A DNA stretch of 33,017 nt from Candidatus Thioglobus pontius. Lineage in GTDB: Bacteria; Pseudomonadota; Gammaproteobacteria; PS1; Pseudothioglobaceae. The translations under genes and the position numbers were made by a program. A model generated the notes under the pieces. It worked only from the letters and a program-made list of their open reading frames with translations, searched no databases and was not told where the DNA came from. This document shows positions 8,835 through 17,612 of the stretch, piece by piece (position 1 is the stretch's first letter; each line of letters begins with the position of its first letter). The DNA lies in the NCBI GenBank assembly GCA_014384345.1, contig JACNGB010000033.1:1-33017 (forward strand), in the 5' to 3' direction.

Positions 8835-9007
8835 CCTTCAAGCACGTAAGATAAACTACCTAATAGTAAATAAATCACTGTCGTAACCACCAATGTCGCG
8901 GCAATTACGCGTGCCATTTTCAGATTTTTACCCAATACTTTGTTGCTAACAAACCAAACACAGTAACCAATAACAACAGCGATAATTAAAAGACGAATTA
9001 AAAACAT
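8831..9007 (-). CDS. 58-residue membrane protein downstream of uvrC
   Basis: A complete small frame begins at ATG 9007, ten bases after the uvrC stop, and ends at TAG 8831. The product has two hydrophobic helices, about residues 3-20 (FLIRLLIIAVVIGYCVWF) and 33-52 (RVIAATLVVTTVIYLLLGSL), separated by a basic loop (NKVLGKNLKMAR), so it looks like a genuine two-span hairpin membrane protein. There is no good SD, suggesting coupling to uvrC. Its stop overlaps the convergent HAD gene stop. I do not recognise the family. Confidence 0.6.
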   Translation of the reverse strand: MFLIRLLIIAVVIGYCVWFVSNKVLGKNLKMARVIAATLVVTTVIYLLLGSLSYVLEG

Positions 9008-9017
9008 GGTGATTTAT

Positions 9018-10799
9018 TTATTGAAGAGATTCAACTATTTTAGTCGCTAATGCCAGATTAATACCTTTTACTTTTTGCATTTCATCAATAGAAGCATTTT
9101 TAATCTCTTGCAGGCCGCCAAAATAATTTAACAGCGCACTACGCCTTAATTTTCCAACACCTTTAATATTTTCTAGTGGCGAGGTGGTGCGTTTTTTTGC
9201 ACGCTTAAGACGATGATTTTTAATCGCGAAGCGATGGGACTCATCACGAATATGATTAATCAACATTAGCGCAGGATCGTGTGGCGGAAGATTGATTTTA
9301 TTGACTTTTTCATTATTAACAGTAATAAGTGTTTCCAGCCCCGCTTTGCGCTTTTCACCTTTGGCAACTCCGACCAATTGAACCTCATCAATACCGATAG
9401 AATCCATGACCATAATCGCCTGATTAAGCTGACCAAGCCCACCATCAATAAACACCACATCTGGCAATGGCTTATTATTTTTAAGCATTTGAGAATAACG
9501 CCTGAATATCACCTGATTCATGGCTGCATAATCATCACCAGGCGTTATATTTTTAATATCAAATTGTCTGTATTTACTCACTTTTGGCACGCCTTTTTCA
9601 AAGACCACACACGACGCTTTCGTTGCCTCGCCCATCATATGACTAATGTCAAAACACTCCATCACTTCCGGCAAGTTTTTTAGATTCAAAATACTTTGCA
9701 GATGCACTAAGGTGGTTTTTTTTCTATATCTAGCAAGCAAATTTTGTTTTAAATTCTCTTTTAACGTTAGGTTGGCAACATTAAGATAATGTTTTTTGTC
9801 TTTGTTGGGTGTGTCAATAATTTGAGTATTAAGCGCTCGTGCAATAATCTCTTTATCTACTAGCTTTTGACTAATTAACAATTGTTTTGGCGTGTTTTTA
9901 CCTAAATAATACAGGGGCAAAAAAGCCGACAAAACCACTTCAACTGACTGATGATTAGAGTTTTTTGGCAAGATAAAATCCTGCCCCACTTGTTTTCCAG
10001 CGCGAATAAATAACACTTCAATTGCATTCACCCCGTCTTGTTGGGTGACGGCAATCACGTCAAGATTAGCTATTGAGTTAGAGGCGTGCTGTTCTTGAAT
10101 TTTTCTCAAATCAATCAACTGATCACGCAATCTAGCTGCCAATTCAAATTCTTGCTCTTGGGCAGCCATTCGCATTTTTTGCGAAATTTTATCCAGCGTT
10201 TGCTTACCCTTTCCCGCTAAAAATAAAGACATCATATTTACATCTTGCTGATAATTTTGATCAGAAATATGCCCAACACAAGGCGCGCTGCATAGCCCTA
10301 TTTGATATTCTAAACAAGCTCTAGATCGGGATCTATAAATTGCATTTGTGCATTGCCTAACCTTAAATATTTTTTTCAATAAATTTAACGATTCACGAAC
10401 CACCTGAGCTGAAGGATAAGGGCCAAAATATTGATGCTTATCTTGCTTTTTTCCTCGAAAAAATCCTACTCTTGGATGTTTATCATTGCTAATAGAAATA
10501 TAAGGATAGCTCTTTGAATCCTTAAGCAAGATGTTATAACGTGGCAACTGTTGCTTAATCAACTCAGCTTCTAATAACAGCGCCTGGGTCTCGCTTGCCG
10601 TTACAATTACTTTAAAAGTGTCAATATTGGATACCAACACCCGGGTTTTATTGTCCTCATGCTGCTTGGCAAAGTAGCTGGTGACACGTTTTTTTAAATT
10701 TTTTGCCTTACCTACATAAATCACCAAACCTTGTTTATCTAACATTTGATAAACCCCGGGCTGCTGAGTTAGATTATTAAGTTTTTCTTTAATAGACAT
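9018..10799 (-). CDS. uvrC: UvrABC excinuclease subunit C
   Basis: Makes both incisions around bulky lesions in nucleotide excision repair. The 593-residue protein has the GIY-YIG nuclease (GVY 15-17, IYVG 27-30, R38) for the 3' cut, a cysteine cluster near 147-170 (CTNAIYRSRSRACLEYQIGLCSAPC, read in parts) as in many UvrC, a UVR motif (about 200-235) for UvrB contact, and an RNase H-like endonuclease with CFDISHMMG and VFIDGGLGQL for the 5' cut. C-terminal helix-hairpin-helix repeats (about 535-590, IKGVGKLRRSALLNYFGG) follow. Length fits E. coli UvrC (610). It is divergent from mlaC. Confidence 0.97.
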   Translation of the reverse strand: MSIKEKLNNLTQQPGVYQMLDKQGLVIYVGKAKNLKKRVTSYFAKQHEDNKTRVLVSNIDTFKVIVTASETQALLLEAELIKQQLPRYNILLKDSKSYPYISISNDKHPRVGFFRGKKQDKHQYFGPYPSAQVVRESLNLLKKIFKVRQCTNAIYRSRSRACLEYQIGLCSAPCVGHISDQNYQQDVNMMSLFLAGKGKQTLDKISQKMRMAAQEQEFELAARLRDQLIDLRKIQEQHASNSIANLDVIAVTQQDGVNAIEVLFIRAGKQVGQDFILPKNSNHQSVEVVLSAFLPLYYLGKNTPKQLLISQKLVDKEIIARALNTQIIDTPNKDKKHYLNVANLTLKENLKQNLLARYRKKTTLVHLQSILNLKNLPEVMECFDISHMMGEATKASCVVFEKGVPKVSKYRQFDIKNITPGDDYAAMNQVIFRRYSQMLKNNKPLPDVVFIDGGLGQLNQAIMVMDSIGIDEVQLVGVAKGEKRKAGLETLITVNNEKVNKINLPPHDPALMLINHIRDESHRFAIKNHRLKRAKKRTTSPLENIKGVGKLRRSALLNYFGGLQEIKNASIDEMQKVKGINLALATKIVESLQ

Positions 10800-10845
10800 T
10801 TATGAAAAAGGTAAAATAAAAATAAGATTATTTCTTTTTAAAACA

Positions 10846-11505
10846 ATGATTAAAACCGCATTTATTATATTCGCTATTTTCTTTGGTGGCCAACCTTTAG
10901 CTGTAGCCAACACTCACAGCCAAGATAATACAGCCAAAGAGGTTGCTGACATTATTGATCCGCCGAGTTCTGCTGCATTAAACATAATGGTTAGTGCGCT
11001 AAGCTCACTTAAAGAGTTAAAGAAGCAAGGTAAAGATAGCAGGCAAAACGTTGAAACACTCATTCGCATGAAATTATTACCTAACTTAGCCATGGGTGTT
11101 GCAACTAAAATCGCCCTAGATAATCACTGGGAAGGTCTTAACATTCAACAAAAACAGTTTTTTCAATACTATATTTCTGAATCTTTAATCCAAGATTATG
11201 TAGGCATTTTGGCAAGCTACGATAAGCTTGATAGCGTACAAATTTCGGTTGATCCTAATATTCGTAGAAAAGACAACAAAGCCATTGTGAAACTTAATAT
11301 TACCATCAACGAGGGTGAAAAGCCTTTTGCTGTTTCGCTTAAAATGATTAGGCTTGACGCGTGGCATGTGTATGACGTGGTTTTTTCAGGGGTTAGTATT
11401 GTAAAAAATTACCAAGCACAATTCAATTCTTACATTAAGCGTAAAGGAGTTGATGCTTTGATCAAAAGATCTGAGCAAAAGCTAGAAAAGCTCAAAGCTA
11501 AGTAA
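10846..11505 (+). CDS. mlaC: phospholipid-binding periplasmic protein MlaC (Ttg2D family)
   Basis: MlaC shuttles phospholipid between the outer-membrane MlaA complex and the inner-membrane MlaFEDB transporter. The 219-residue product has a signal peptide (about 1-22, ending AVA) and the MlaC/toluene-tolerance fold, with [19 protein letters not shown] and later [21 protein letters not shown], the family hallmark near the C-terminus. Length is usual (about 210). Its stop shares a base with the murA start (TAATG), matching the mla-murA linkage of other gammaproteobacteria, but mlaFEDB are not in the window, so mlaC is separated from the rest of its system here. Confidence 0.9.
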   Translation: MIKTAFIIFAIFFGGQPLAVANTHSQDNTAKEVADIIDPPSSAALNIMVSALSSLKELKKQGKDSRQNVETLIRMKLLPNLAMGVATKIALDNHWEGLNIQQKQFFQYYISESLIQDYVGILASYDKLDSVQISVDPNIRRKDNKAIVKLNITINEGEKPFAVSLKMIRLDAWHVYDVVFSGVSIVKNYQAQFNSYIKRKGVDALIKRSEQKLEKLKAK

Positions 11506-12764
11506 TGTACAAACTAGTCATCAAAGGTGGTGTGCCTCTATCAGGTACAATCAATATTGCCGGATCAAAGAATGCTGCTCTGCCTATTCTTTTTGCGTCA
11601 ATCCTGGCTGACGGCCCATTAAAACTTAACAATACGCCGCACTTGAGTGATGTTTCAACCACGTTGAGATTGTTAATGGATATGGGTGCTGAATTTATTC
11701 TTGAATCAGACAACTCCCTATTTATTAACAGTGCCAAATTAACCAAATTAACTGCTGAATACAATTTAGTTAAAACCATGCGCGCCTCCATTTTGACCTT
11801 AGGCCCCATGTTGGCTAAATACGGAGAAGCTAAAGTTTCCCTGCCAGGTGGTTGTGCCATTGGCACGCGACCTGTTAACCTACACTTAAAGGCACTAGAA
11901 GACTTAGGCGCCTCTATTGAGGTTAAGGGCGGCTATATTTACGCCAAAGCAAAACAGCTCATTGGTGCTAACGTACACTTTGAGCAAGTTAGTGTTACTG
12001 CGACAGAAAATATTCTCATGGCTGCCACACTTGCCCAAGGAACAACCACCATTCACAACGCTGCTCAAGAGCCCGAAATTGTTGATTTGGCCAACTGTTT
12101 GATTAATATGGGTGCAAACATTTCAGGCGCCGGTACTGCTGTTATTAACATTAAAGGTGTTAAAACACTTTCTGGTATTACTCATAGTGTCTGCCCTGAT
12201 CGAATTGAAGCAGGCACTTATTTGATCGCAGCTGCCATTACTGGAGGTAAAATAACGCTCAAGCATACTCGTTATCAATCTATGCGCGCGATTATTGACA
12301 AGCTAATTGAAGCTGGCGCTGAAATTGAATGTGACAAAAGCAGTATCACACTTGACATGAAAGGCCAACGGCCTAAAGCGGTTAATATTAGAACCAGCGC
12401 CTATCCTAATTTTCCAACTGATATGCAAGCTCAATTTTGCGCTCTAAATATCATTGCTGACGGCCAAGCAAGCATTACTGAAACCATTTTTGAAAACCGC
12501 TTTATGCACATTCCTGAGCTTTCACGAATGGGTGCTGATCTCACCCTAGAAGGTAACACGGTTATTGCCAAAGGTGTAAAATCCCTGACGGGCGCAAATC
12601 TAATGGCAACTGACTTGCGTGCTTCTGCCTCTTTGGTGTTAGCAGGTCTTGCGGCGCAAGGCACAACAACGATTGAACGAGTCTATCACCTAGACCGAGG
12701 CTATGAAACCATTGAAGAAAAATTAAAATTATTAGGCGCTAACATTGAGCGCATACAAGATTAG
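11505..12764 (+). CDS. murA: UDP-N-acetylglucosamine 1-carboxyvinyltransferase
   Basis: First committed step of peptidoglycan synthesis: transfers enolpyruvate from PEP to UDP-GlcNAc. The 419-residue enzyme has the two inside-out alpha/beta domains of the family. Visible motifs are the substrate-binding [12 protein letters not shown] (20-31), R-containing [13 protein letters not shown], and the active-site loop [12 protein letters not shown] with C117 (E. coli C115), the fosfomycin target, so the enzyme should be fosfomycin-sensitive in type. The C-terminus has [16 protein letters not shown] and the YHLDRGYE motif. Length equals E. coli MurA. It is coupled to mlaC and lies 11 bases before hisG. 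Confidence 0.97.
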   Translation: MYKLVIKGGVPLSGTINIAGSKNAALPILFASILADGPLKLNNTPHLSDVSTTLRLLMDMGAEFILESDNSLFINSAKLTKLTAEYNLVKTMRASILTLGPMLAKYGEAKVSLPGGCAIGTRPVNLHLKALEDLGASIEVKGGYIYAKAKQLIGANVHFEQVSVTATENILMAATLAQGTTTIHNAAQEPEIVDLANCLINMGANISGAGTAVINIKGVKTLSGITHSVCPDRIEAGTYLIAAAITGGKITLKHTRYQSMRAIIDKLIEAGAEIECDKSSITLDMKGQRPKAVNIRTSAYPNFPTDMQAQFCALNIIADGQASITETIFENRFMHIPELSRMGADLTLEGNTVIAKGVKSLTGANLMATDLRASASLVLAGLAAQGTTTIERVYHLDRGYETIEEKLKLLGANIERIQD

Positions 12765-12775
12765 AGACAATTATC

Positions 12776-13393
12776 ATGTTAACCATTGCATTATCAAAAG
12801 GTAGAATTCTAGAGCAAACACTGCCTTTATTAAAAAAAGCCGGACTCGAAATCGCCGATGATGAGCTAAACTCTCGCAAACTCATCCTAGACACCAATTT
12901 AGATGATGTTAAAGTTATTATTATTCGAGCTACTGATGTGCCGGTTTTTGTTCAACATGGCGCTGCTGACATGGGTATTGCTGGTAAAGATGTGCTATTA
13001 GAACATGGTGCTAATAATTTATTTGAAGTGCTGGATCTGGGCATTGCCAAATGCAAATTAATGGTTGCTGCCAAATCTAGCGATCACCTCAATGAAAACA
13101 CGTTAAAAGTAGCGACCAAATACGTTAATTCGGCCAAGCGTTACTTCGAAAAACAAGGTCAATCTTGTGAAATTATTAAACTCTATGGCGCCATGGAATT
13201 AGCACCTGTGGTTGGCCTGTCACACTGCATTGTTGATTTGGTTGATACTGGCAACACGCTAAAGGCCAATGGATTAATTCCACTAGACCACATTGAAGAC
13301 ATTAGCTCGCGCTTAGTGATTAATTCCGCCTCTTTCAAAACCAAAAATACCCAAATAAAAACTTGGATTAGCGCAATCGAGAACAACTTATGA
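12776..13393 (+). CDS. hisG: ATP phosphoribosyltransferase catalytic subunit, short form
   Basis: First enzyme of histidine synthesis, joining ATP and PRPP. At 205 residues it is the short HisG-S form, which lacks the C-terminal regulatory domain and works as a complex with HisZ; hisZ is not in this window. It starts [19 protein letters not shown]. The central region has [17 protein letters not shown] and LMVAAKSS, and the PRPP-binding loop is the family signature [13 protein letters not shown] (about 154-166). The stop overlaps the hisD ATG (TTATGA), so the pair is coupled. Confidence 0.96.
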   Translation: MLTIALSKGRILEQTLPLLKKAGLEIADDELNSRKLILDTNLDDVKVIIIRATDVPVFVQHGAADMGIAGKDVLLEHGANNLFEVLDLGIAKCKLMVAAKSSDHLNENTLKVATKYVNSAKRYFEKQGQSCEIIKLYGAMELAPVVGLSHCIVDLVDTGNTLKANGLIPLDHIEDISSRLVINSASFKTKNTQIKTWISAIENNL

Positions 13394-14682
13394 TTACTAA
13401 ATTATCATCTACTCAATCTGATTTTCAAGCAAACCTTAGTCAATTATTAGCTTGGGAAAGTGTTTCTAACACGTCAGTTGCTAAAACCGTTGACGACATT
13501 ATTGCCAATATTCGCACATCTGGCGATCAAGCACTGGTTGATTACACCAATCAGTTTGACACAATGAATGCTGCAAATATGAGTGAGCTAACTATTAAAG
13601 TTGACGACTTAAAACAAGCATTTGACACACTAGATGATAAAGAAAAAAGCGCCCTAAAAACAGCGGCTGACCGTGTTCGCAGTTATCATAACAAACAAAA
13701 ACAAGACACCTGGACTTACACCGAAGATGACGGCACCATGCTTGGGCAAAAAGTAACGCCATTAGATCGTGTGGGTTTATATGTACCTGGTGGCAAGGCC
13801 GCCTACCCTTCATCGGTACTCATGAACGCCATCCCAGCTAAAGTAGCTGGCGTGGAAGAGTTGATCATGGTGGTACCTACACCAAATGGGGTAACTAACC
13901 AACTGGTGTTGGCTGCTGCTTATATTTCAGGGGTTGATACAGTATTTACGGTTGGCGGTGCACAAGCAGTTGCAGCGCTTGCGTATGGCACGCAAACCAT
14001 TCCAAAAGTTGACAAAATTGTTGGCCCAGGCAATATTTATGTAGCCACGGCCAAGCGTGTTGTTTTTGGCCAGGTAGGTATTGATATGATTGCTGGTCCT
14101 AGTGAAATCTTAATTATTTGTGATGGCAAAACCAACCCTGATTGGATCGCCATGGATTTATTCTCTCAAGCAGAGCATGATGAAGACGCACAATCAATTT
14201 TATTGTGTCCAGATGCGGATTTTATCGACCAAGTTGAAGCAAGCATTGCGAAGCTACTACCAACCATGGAGCGCAAAGAAATTATTGCAACAGCGCTTAA
14301 AGATCGTGGCGCTCTGATTTTAACCAAAGATATGGATGAGGCGATCTCATTATCAAACCAAATTGCCCCAGAACATTTAGAGCTATCTGTTGAGGATCCT
14401 CAAGCAATGCTAGACGGTATTAAACATGCGGGTGCTATCTTTATGGGGCGCCATACGTGTGAATCATTGGGTGATTACTGTGCCGGGCCAAATCACGTAT
14501 TGCCAACCTCTGGTACGGCAAGGTTTTCATCGCCACTAGGTGTGTATGATTTCCAAAAGAAATCTAGCTTAATCATGGTGTCTGATGAAGGCGCCAATGT
14601 TTTAGGTGATATTGCTGCAACACTAGCAGATGGCGAAGGCTTGCAAGCGCATGCGCAATCTGCCCGATACCGAATTAAATAA
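13390..14682 (+). CDS. hisD: histidinol dehydrogenase
   Basis: Last two steps of histidine synthesis, NAD-dependent oxidation of histidinol via the aldehyde. The 430-residue enzyme carries [29 protein letters not shown], the zinc-binding [11 protein letters not shown], the catalytic APEHLEL, and [19 protein letters not shown] with a further zinc-ligand histidine region. Length equals the usual 430-434. It is the last gene of mlaC-murA-hisG-hisD. No hisC follows; instead a 128-bp palindrome begins at the base after its stop codon. Confidence 0.97.
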   Translation: MITKLSSTQSDFQANLSQLLAWESVSNTSVAKTVDDIIANIRTSGDQALVDYTNQFDTMNAANMSELTIKVDDLKQAFDTLDDKEKSALKTAADRVRSYHNKQKQDTWTYTEDDGTMLGQKVTPLDRVGLYVPGGKAAYPSSVLMNAIPAKVAGVEELIMVVPTPNGVTNQLVLAAAYISGVDTVFTVGGAQAVAALAYGTQTIPKVDKIVGPGNIYVATAKRVVFGQVGIDMIAGPSEILIICDGKTNPDWIAMDLFSQAEHDEDAQSILLCPDADFIDQVEASIAKLLPTMERKEIIATALKDRGALILTKDMDEAISLSNQIAPEHLELSVEDPQAMLDGIKHAGAIFMGRHTCESLGDYCAGPNHVLPTSGTARFSSPLGVYDFQKKSSLIMVSDEGANVLGDIAATLADGEGLQAHAQSARYRIK

Positions 14683-14810
14683 AAATAACAGCGTCTTTTC
14701 ACTTCCTTCTACGTTGGATTACTAAAAACACTCAATCACATAGCTTTTACTATGTTCAATCGTATTTTCAATAATCCGCCTTGAAGATAAGTAAAAAATA
14801 CTTGTTATTT
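14683..14810. repeat. 128-bp imperfect palindrome directly after hisD
   Basis: Two 61-nt arms (14683-14743 and 14750-14810) are imperfectly complementary around the 6-nt loop CTTTTA. The outermost 8 bases (AAATAACA/TGTTATTT) and the innermost stem (ACATAG/CTATGT) pair perfectly, and many central mismatches are G-U compatible in RNA. It starts at the base following the hisD TAA, so it would fold at the 3' end of the mlaC-hisD transcript. The form resembles dispersed palindromic intergenic elements of gammaproteobacteria, and it may also protect or end the message. Confidence 0.7.
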
Positions 14811-14815
14811 AGGTA

Positions 14816-14904
14816 TGAAATTAGCCATTTCGGGAAGGTGAATTGGCTTTAGCTACCTTGGGGGAGTATTATTTAGCTTCTCTTGACCATCTCCGAAATT
14901 TTCA
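14816..14904. repeat. second imperfect inverted repeat
   Basis: TTTCGGGAAGGT (14828-14839) is nearly complementary to ACCATCTCCGAAA (14886-14898), extended by TGAAAT/TTTTCA outer bases (14816 and 14904). It directly follows the 128-bp palindrome, so the two may be parts of one composite repeat spanning about 14683-14925. No reading frame is present. Confidence 0.4.
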
Positions 14905-14934
14905 CATCAATAACGTCGTAATTAGTTAGTTAAT

Positions 14935-15060
14935 TCACACGCTAGTAAAACAAACGGTAAATGTGGAACCAACACCCATTTGACTATCAATAGTTTGCTC
15001 GCCGTTATCCCTGTGAGCAATATGTTGCTCAGGGACCCCTTTACCAAAATCTTGAAGGGA
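14935..15060 (-). pseudogene. remnant of a sensor histidine kinase C-terminus
   Basis: On the minus strand, directly after bolA, a frame of about 41 codons ending at TGA 14935 reads SLQDFGKGVPEQHI then AHRDNGEQTIDSQMGVGSTFTV. DFGKGVPE is the G1-type box and IDSQMGVGSTFTV the G2-type end of a GHKL ATPase domain. In an intact kinase some 40-50 residues, including the F box and the GLGLAI segment, lie between them; here they are missing and there is no start, dimerisation domain or sensor. The frame is too short to be functional, so it is read as an internally deleted leftover of a lost two-component gene. Confidence 0.6.
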
Positions 15061-15067
15061 TTTTTGT

Positions 15068-15301
15068 TTAACTCGCTATCTCAGCTGGTGTTCTTGCTTT
15101 AATTGACAACGCATGAAGCTCACCTGAATCAATGTCCGCTCGTACAGCGGCTAATACCATTTTCTGTCTAGCCAGCAAGCCCATACCTTCAAATACTTCA
15201 GAGACGACTAAAGTTGAACAATTGCAACCATCACCTTCCATGGTAACGGTTGAACCCTCAACACCAGCCTCAAGTTTAGCTTGAATTTCATCTAAAGTCA
15301 T
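15068..15301 (-). CDS. BolA/IbaG-family protein
   Basis: BolA-like proteins pair with monothiol glutaredoxins in iron-sulfur handling. From the ATG at 15301 the product has 77 residues: MTLDEIQAKLEAGV, the strand with MEGDGCNC (21-28), FEGMGLLARQKMV (37-49) and the ending LHALSIKARTP (62-72) with conserved H63. The frame extends upstream to a TTG at 15340, but the ATG fits the family and has AAAGGTG eight bases before it. It looks closest to IbaG, which usually sits beside murA; here it lies beyond hisD on the other strand. Two cysteines (C26, C28) replace the usual His-Phe in GDGxHF, possible extra metal ligands. Its upstream region is the end of the MITE-like element. Confidence 0.85.
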   Translation of the reverse strand: MTLDEIQAKLEAGVEGSTVTMEGDGCNCSTLVVSEVFEGMGLLARQKMVLAAVRADIDSGELHALSIKARTPAEIAS

Positions 15302-15302
15302 A

Positions 15303-15573
15303 TTAAGGACACCTTTAAAAACCTTGATAAAATTCTGCAAGCACTATTAGGCTTTTTTAACAAGGCATAATTTTGTAAGTAATAGTTATTCATATTGCTG
15401 AAAAATTTAACACAGTTAAAAAGCCTAATAGGCTTGCCTGAAAGGACTTAAGAAAATTACCCTATGCTTTATAAAATTATTTAACCTATAAATAACTAGG
15501 TTTTCAGAATTTAATTTTACATAGAACAATTTGCTATTGTCAGAAATTATCAGGGTTTTAAAGGTGTCCTTAA
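15303..15573. mobile_element. 271-bp MITE-like element with terminal inverted repeats and TTAA ends
   Basis: The left end (15303-15337) and the right end (15541-15573, read in reverse) match over about 33 bp: TTAAGGACACCTTTAAAA is identical for 18 bases, and then CC, TGATAA and TTCTG match with single-base differences. Inside lies another inverted repeat, GCAAGC..TATTAGGC..TTTAAC (15337-15361) against GTTAAAAAGCCTAATAG/GCTTGC (15414-15436). There is no coding capacity. TTAA at both ends may be a duplicated target or part of the ends. The element fills the pit-bolA gap exactly: its right TTAA supplies the pit stop codon and its left end supplies the SD-like AAAGGTG of bolA. Confidence 0.7.
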
Positions 15574-16838
15574 GCTCCAAACATACCTTTAAGCATAAAG
15601 AAGAAGATAATCGACATCAATGCGCCTGCTGGCAATGTTACCAACCATGATAAGAAAATCTTGTTAATCATGCGCGTATCAAGTGCAGCCATACCTCGTG
15701 CCAAACCAACACCGAGTACTGCACCTACTAATACTTGCGTGGTCGAAACTGGCAGGCCGGTTCCTGATGCAATAACCACCGTTGCGGCAGCGGCTAGTGT
15801 TGCTGCAAAGCCACGTGACGGGGTTAATTGAGTAATACCAGTACCAACAGTTGCAATCACCTTGTGGCCGTAAGTCACTAGACCAAATACAATACCACCA
15901 CCACCAACAAGTAGTACCCAAACAGGTAGAACACTCTTTGAACCAATAAGACCACCACTTTCAATAACGCCGTAAATTGCCGCCAATGGACCAATCGCAT
16001 TGGCCACGTCGTTAGAACCATGAGCAAATGCCATAGCAGCTGCAGTAATAATCATCAATACACCAAAAATTCTTTCCATTGAAGTAAAGTGAAAATCTTC
16101 ATTTTCATTGGGATCAAGCTGAATGCGTCTGATAATGATTGTACCAACAAGTGCAACCAATACACCGAAGCCAATTGCAAGCATATAACTGGTGCCTAGA
16201 TCAAAAGTTAACCCGACATGCTTAAGACCCTTAAAAATTGTTACCAAAGAAATCACAAAGCCCACTAAAAACATATAAAACGGCACGTATTTCTTAGCAT
16301 TATCAAATGGATTCTTTGTGTCAATAATCAGGCTTTGCAAACTTCTAAACAACACAAAAGCCAAAGATCCAGCTAAAATTGGCGAAACAATCCAACTCAT
16401 GGCAATTGAACCAACTTTACCCCAAGCCACCGCATCAACACCCACACCAACAGCACCAAAACCAACAATAGCACCCACAATTGAGTGTGTGGTTGATACT
16501 GGCCAGCCCAAACTAGAAGCAATCATTAACCACATGCCTGCAGCTAACAGTGAAGCCAACATACCGTAGACTAAAAGATGTGGACTGTCAGTGAATAATG
16601 CAGCATCCAAGATACCCTTACGAATAGTTGCGGTCACCTCTCCGCCAGCCAAGACGGCGCCAGCAAACTCGAAAATAACCGCAATAATAATTGCTTGTTT
16701 AATGGTAATTGCGCCAGAACCTACAGAAGTTCCCATGGCATTTGCCACATCGTTTGCACCCACACCCCAAGCCATAAACAGGCCGAATACAACCGCAAGC
16801 ACTAATAAAATATCACCGTAATTTGCAATAATTTCCAT
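15570..16838 (-). CDS. pit: Pit-family inorganic phosphate transporter
   Basis: Low-affinity, ion-coupled uptake of phosphate (and, as known for Pit, arsenate) across the inner membrane. The 422-residue protein has about ten to twelve membrane helices in two homologous halves, each with the PHO-4 signature: GANDVANAMG (about 27-36) and HGSNDVANAIG (about 274-284), plus VSTTHSIVGAIVGFG and VSTTQVLVGAVLGVG. It lies 17 bases downstream of the PhoU-like gene, the classic pairing. The stop codon TAA lies within the terminal repeat of the MITE-like element, so the original C-terminus may have been slightly altered by that insertion. Confidence 0.95.
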   Translation of the reverse strand: MEIIANYGDILLVLAVVFGLFMAWGVGANDVANAMGTSVGSGAITIKQAIIIAVIFEFAGAVLAGGEVTATIRKGILDAALFTDSPHLLVYGMLASLLAAGMWLMIASSLGWPVSTTHSIVGAIVGFGAVGVGVDAVAWGKVGSIAMSWIVSPILAGSLAFVLFRSLQSLIIDTKNPFDNAKKYVPFYMFLVGFVISLVTIFKGLKHVGLTFDLGTSYMLAIGFGVLVALVGTIIIRRIQLDPNENEDFHFTSMERIFGVLMIITAAAMAFAHGSNDVANAIGPLAAIYGVIESGGLIGSKSVLPVWVLLVGGGGIVFGLVTYGHKVIATVGTGITQLTPSRGFAATLAAAATVVIASGTGLPVSTTQVLVGAVLGVGLARGMAALDTRMINKIFLSWLVTLPAGALMSIIFFFMLKGMFGA

Positions 16839-16855
16839 GTCAGTCTCCTAATTGA

Positions 16856-17533
16856 TTATTTGGCTAACAATACTTCAAGTCGAGAGCCGACTTTTTGAGC
16901 AGAATCTGCCAACTCACCTAACCACTCTACTGCACGGTAATAAAACATAACGTCAACCGGTGGTAGCGTAGCTTCCAATGGAAACAACTTAGTACGAATA
17001 GTATGTTGAATTTTATCCGACTCACTTTCTAAATCATTAACTTTACTAATAATAGAGCCAACCACTTTACGCTCACGATTACCAAAAGCAGTTTCTAACA
17101 GCTCATCTAATTCATTAACTGCTTTTAGCGCCATTTCAGAGGTTTGAATGCAAACATTGGTTAATTCGATAATATCTTCAAAAATTTCATCCGGCAAAGT
17201 CATCTTACGATTAATCATTAGCCCTGATACGTCTTTAGTGACGTTGGCAATAGAGTCTTGTATCAACAACAAGTCTAATAAATCACGACGAGAAAATGGC
17301 ATCATGAAAGTAGATGGCAAACTTAGACGCAGCTTTTTCTTAAGCTTATCCGCCTCACCCTCTTTAGTGCCGATAACAGATTTAATACGCTCCGCCTCAT
17401 CCCAGTTTTGCGCATGAATCGCAACCATAAAACCGCTTAATTCACCAATACATGAGTGCACATGTGACATGTGCTGTTGTAGTGGGCTGATCGGAGATCT
17501 ACCAAAAAGACCATCAATAATACTTTTTGCCAT
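16856..17533 (-). CDS. DUF47/PhoU-like phosphate transport regulator
   Basis: A 225-residue all-helical protein of the TIGR00153/DUF47 type, partner of Pit transporters. Visible: FGRSPISPLQQHMSHVHSCIGEL at the start (read in parts), EGEADKLKKKLRLSLPSTFMMPFSRRDLLDLL with the E-x-x-x-D metal-type motif, a second half with ESESDKIQHTIR, and WLGELADSAQKVGSRLEVLLAK at the end, giving the two-repeat PhoU-like fold. It probably controls Pit activity. It starts with a good SD (GAGG) and its own strong promoter. Confidence 0.9.
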   Translation of the reverse strand: MAKSIIDGLFGRSPISPLQQHMSHVHSCIGELSGFMVAIHAQNWDEAERIKSVIGTKEGEADKLKKKLRLSLPSTFMMPFSRRDLLDLLLIQDSIANVTKDVSGLMINRKMTLPDEIFEDIIELTNVCIQTSEMALKAVNELDELLETAFGNRERKVVGSIISKVNDLESESDKIQHTIRTKLFPLEATLPPVDVMFYYRAVEWLGELADSAQKVGSRLEVLLAK

Positions 17534-17584
17534 CTTCTTTTCCTCTGTGATTAGATTGTTTTTTTTACTTTTCTACTGAAGCGA

Positions 17585-17612
17585 ATTATCTATAAAGACA
17601 ATCAAGTGTCAA
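17585..17612 (-). promoter_or_regulatory. promoter of the PhoU-like/pit unit
   Basis: Minus strand: perfect TTGACA (17607-17612), 16-bp spacer, GATAAT (17585-17590), about 50 bases before the ATG. The -35 box lies inside the 3' end of ccoS. No Pho-box-like repeat is evident. Confidence 0.6.

Noticed and set aside
15302-15340. TTG start of bolA giving 90 residues
   Set aside because: The extra 13 residues are encoded by the MITE-like terminal repeat and the family starts at the downstream ATG, which has its own SD-like sequence.
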